Positions 63,921 through 64,000 of a stretch of DNA of 64,000 nt are shown piece by piece; the stretch's first letter is position 1; each line of letters opens with the position of its first letter. The notes beneath the pieces are model-generated. The model had not been told where the DNA came from, searched no databases, and worked only from the letters and a program-made list of their open reading frames with translations. The position numbers were made by a program, and so were the translations under genes. This DNA is from Rhizobium glycinendophyticum (GTDB taxonomy: Bacteria; Pseudomonadota; Alphaproteobacteria; Rhizobiales; Rhizobiaceae): assembly GCF_006443685.1 (NCBI RefSeq), contig NZ_VFYP01000001.1, forward strand, positions 186,001 through 250,000. Direction: 5' to 3'.

Positions 63921-64000
63921 ATGGCATATCCGGATGGGCCGGAAAGGACAGGCGGGCACGACATCGACCTCGGGAATGACGAGATCGGCGAGCTTCTGCG
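63921..64000 (+). CDS. possible start of a gene cut by the window end
   Basis: An ATG frame reads MAYPDGPERTGGHDIDLGND to the window end. It does not look like PheS, which often follows rplT. The ribosome-binding site is weak (GGGG). Confidence 0.35.
   Translation, partial: MAYPDGPERTGGHDIDLGNDEIGELL

Noticed and set aside
1..64000. CRISPR array or prophage
   Set aside because: No regularly spaced repeats and no cas, capsid, terminase or integrase genes were seen.

Overview
The window reads as ordinary chromosome from an alphaproteobacterium of the Rhizobiales, most likely Rhizobiaceae. It is GC-rich and densely coded. The grounds are the gene content (asnO-ngg osmolyte operon, mbfA, a BA14K-type protein, a BTLCP cysteine protease, DUF892 and DUF1508 proteins) and the regulatory motifs (a perfect Irr-type iron box, a CtrA-type box and an EcfG-type promoter). 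No phage, IS transposase, integrase or CRISPR array was seen. Starts were chosen from ribosome-binding sites and domain boundaries, so several are shorter than the longest open frame.

Layout. 1-7.5 kb: cytochrome c (partial), AEC transporter, PfkB-type kinase, SH3 protein, 2-hydroxyacid dehydrogenase, then a leftward recF-moeB-GNAT group. 7.5-10.5 kb: slyX, a small exported cysteine protein, a Crp/Fnr regulator and a PepSY membrane protein. 10.7-17.7 kb: asnO-ngg, which makes N-acetylglutaminylglutamine amide, followed by stress-type genes (YihY, DUF892, small proteins, SDR) with EcfG-like promoters. 17.8-26.5 kb: an FtsK-type translocase without membrane helices, YigZ, a TadD-like lipoprotein, M17 aminopeptidase, MarR and NlpC/P60. 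26.6-33 kb: tRNA-Leu(CAG), BA14K, SelW-like, DoxX, a glutamine amidotransferase, LysE and a translationally coupled vanadium-haloperoxidase/CRTAC1-like pair. 33.0-34.4 kb: a 1.4 kb gene-free block of nested inverted repeats around a hairpin-rich core. 34.4-45.5 kb: DUF1508, ccdAB, lepA, a YCII/ECF sigma pair, a nitrilase/GNAT pair, DUF2171, an FAD protein, MOSC and XRE-cupin with GNAT. 45.6-53 kb: an exported Cys-rich protein, MFS/TetR, an acetylpolyamine amidohydrolase-like enzyme, and a FecR protein paired with a CHASE2-GGDEF-EAL protein. 53-59 kb: a TRAP binding protein, truncated haemoglobin, mbfA, MFS, BTLCP and an alpha/beta hydrolase. 59-64 kb: infC with an AUU start, an Asp/Ser/Gly-rich + PepSY + two-component operon, then rpmI-rplT.

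The candidates most worth a second look are the inverted-repeat/hairpin block (32977-34380), the acidic-protein/PepSY/two-component operon lying between infC and rpmI-rplT, the terminator-like hairpin in the rpmI-rplT leader, and an orphan terminator hairpin at 1614-1638 that may end a small RNA. I saw no clearly new multi-gene defence or biosynthetic system; most of the window is conserved rhizobial housekeeping and stress functions.
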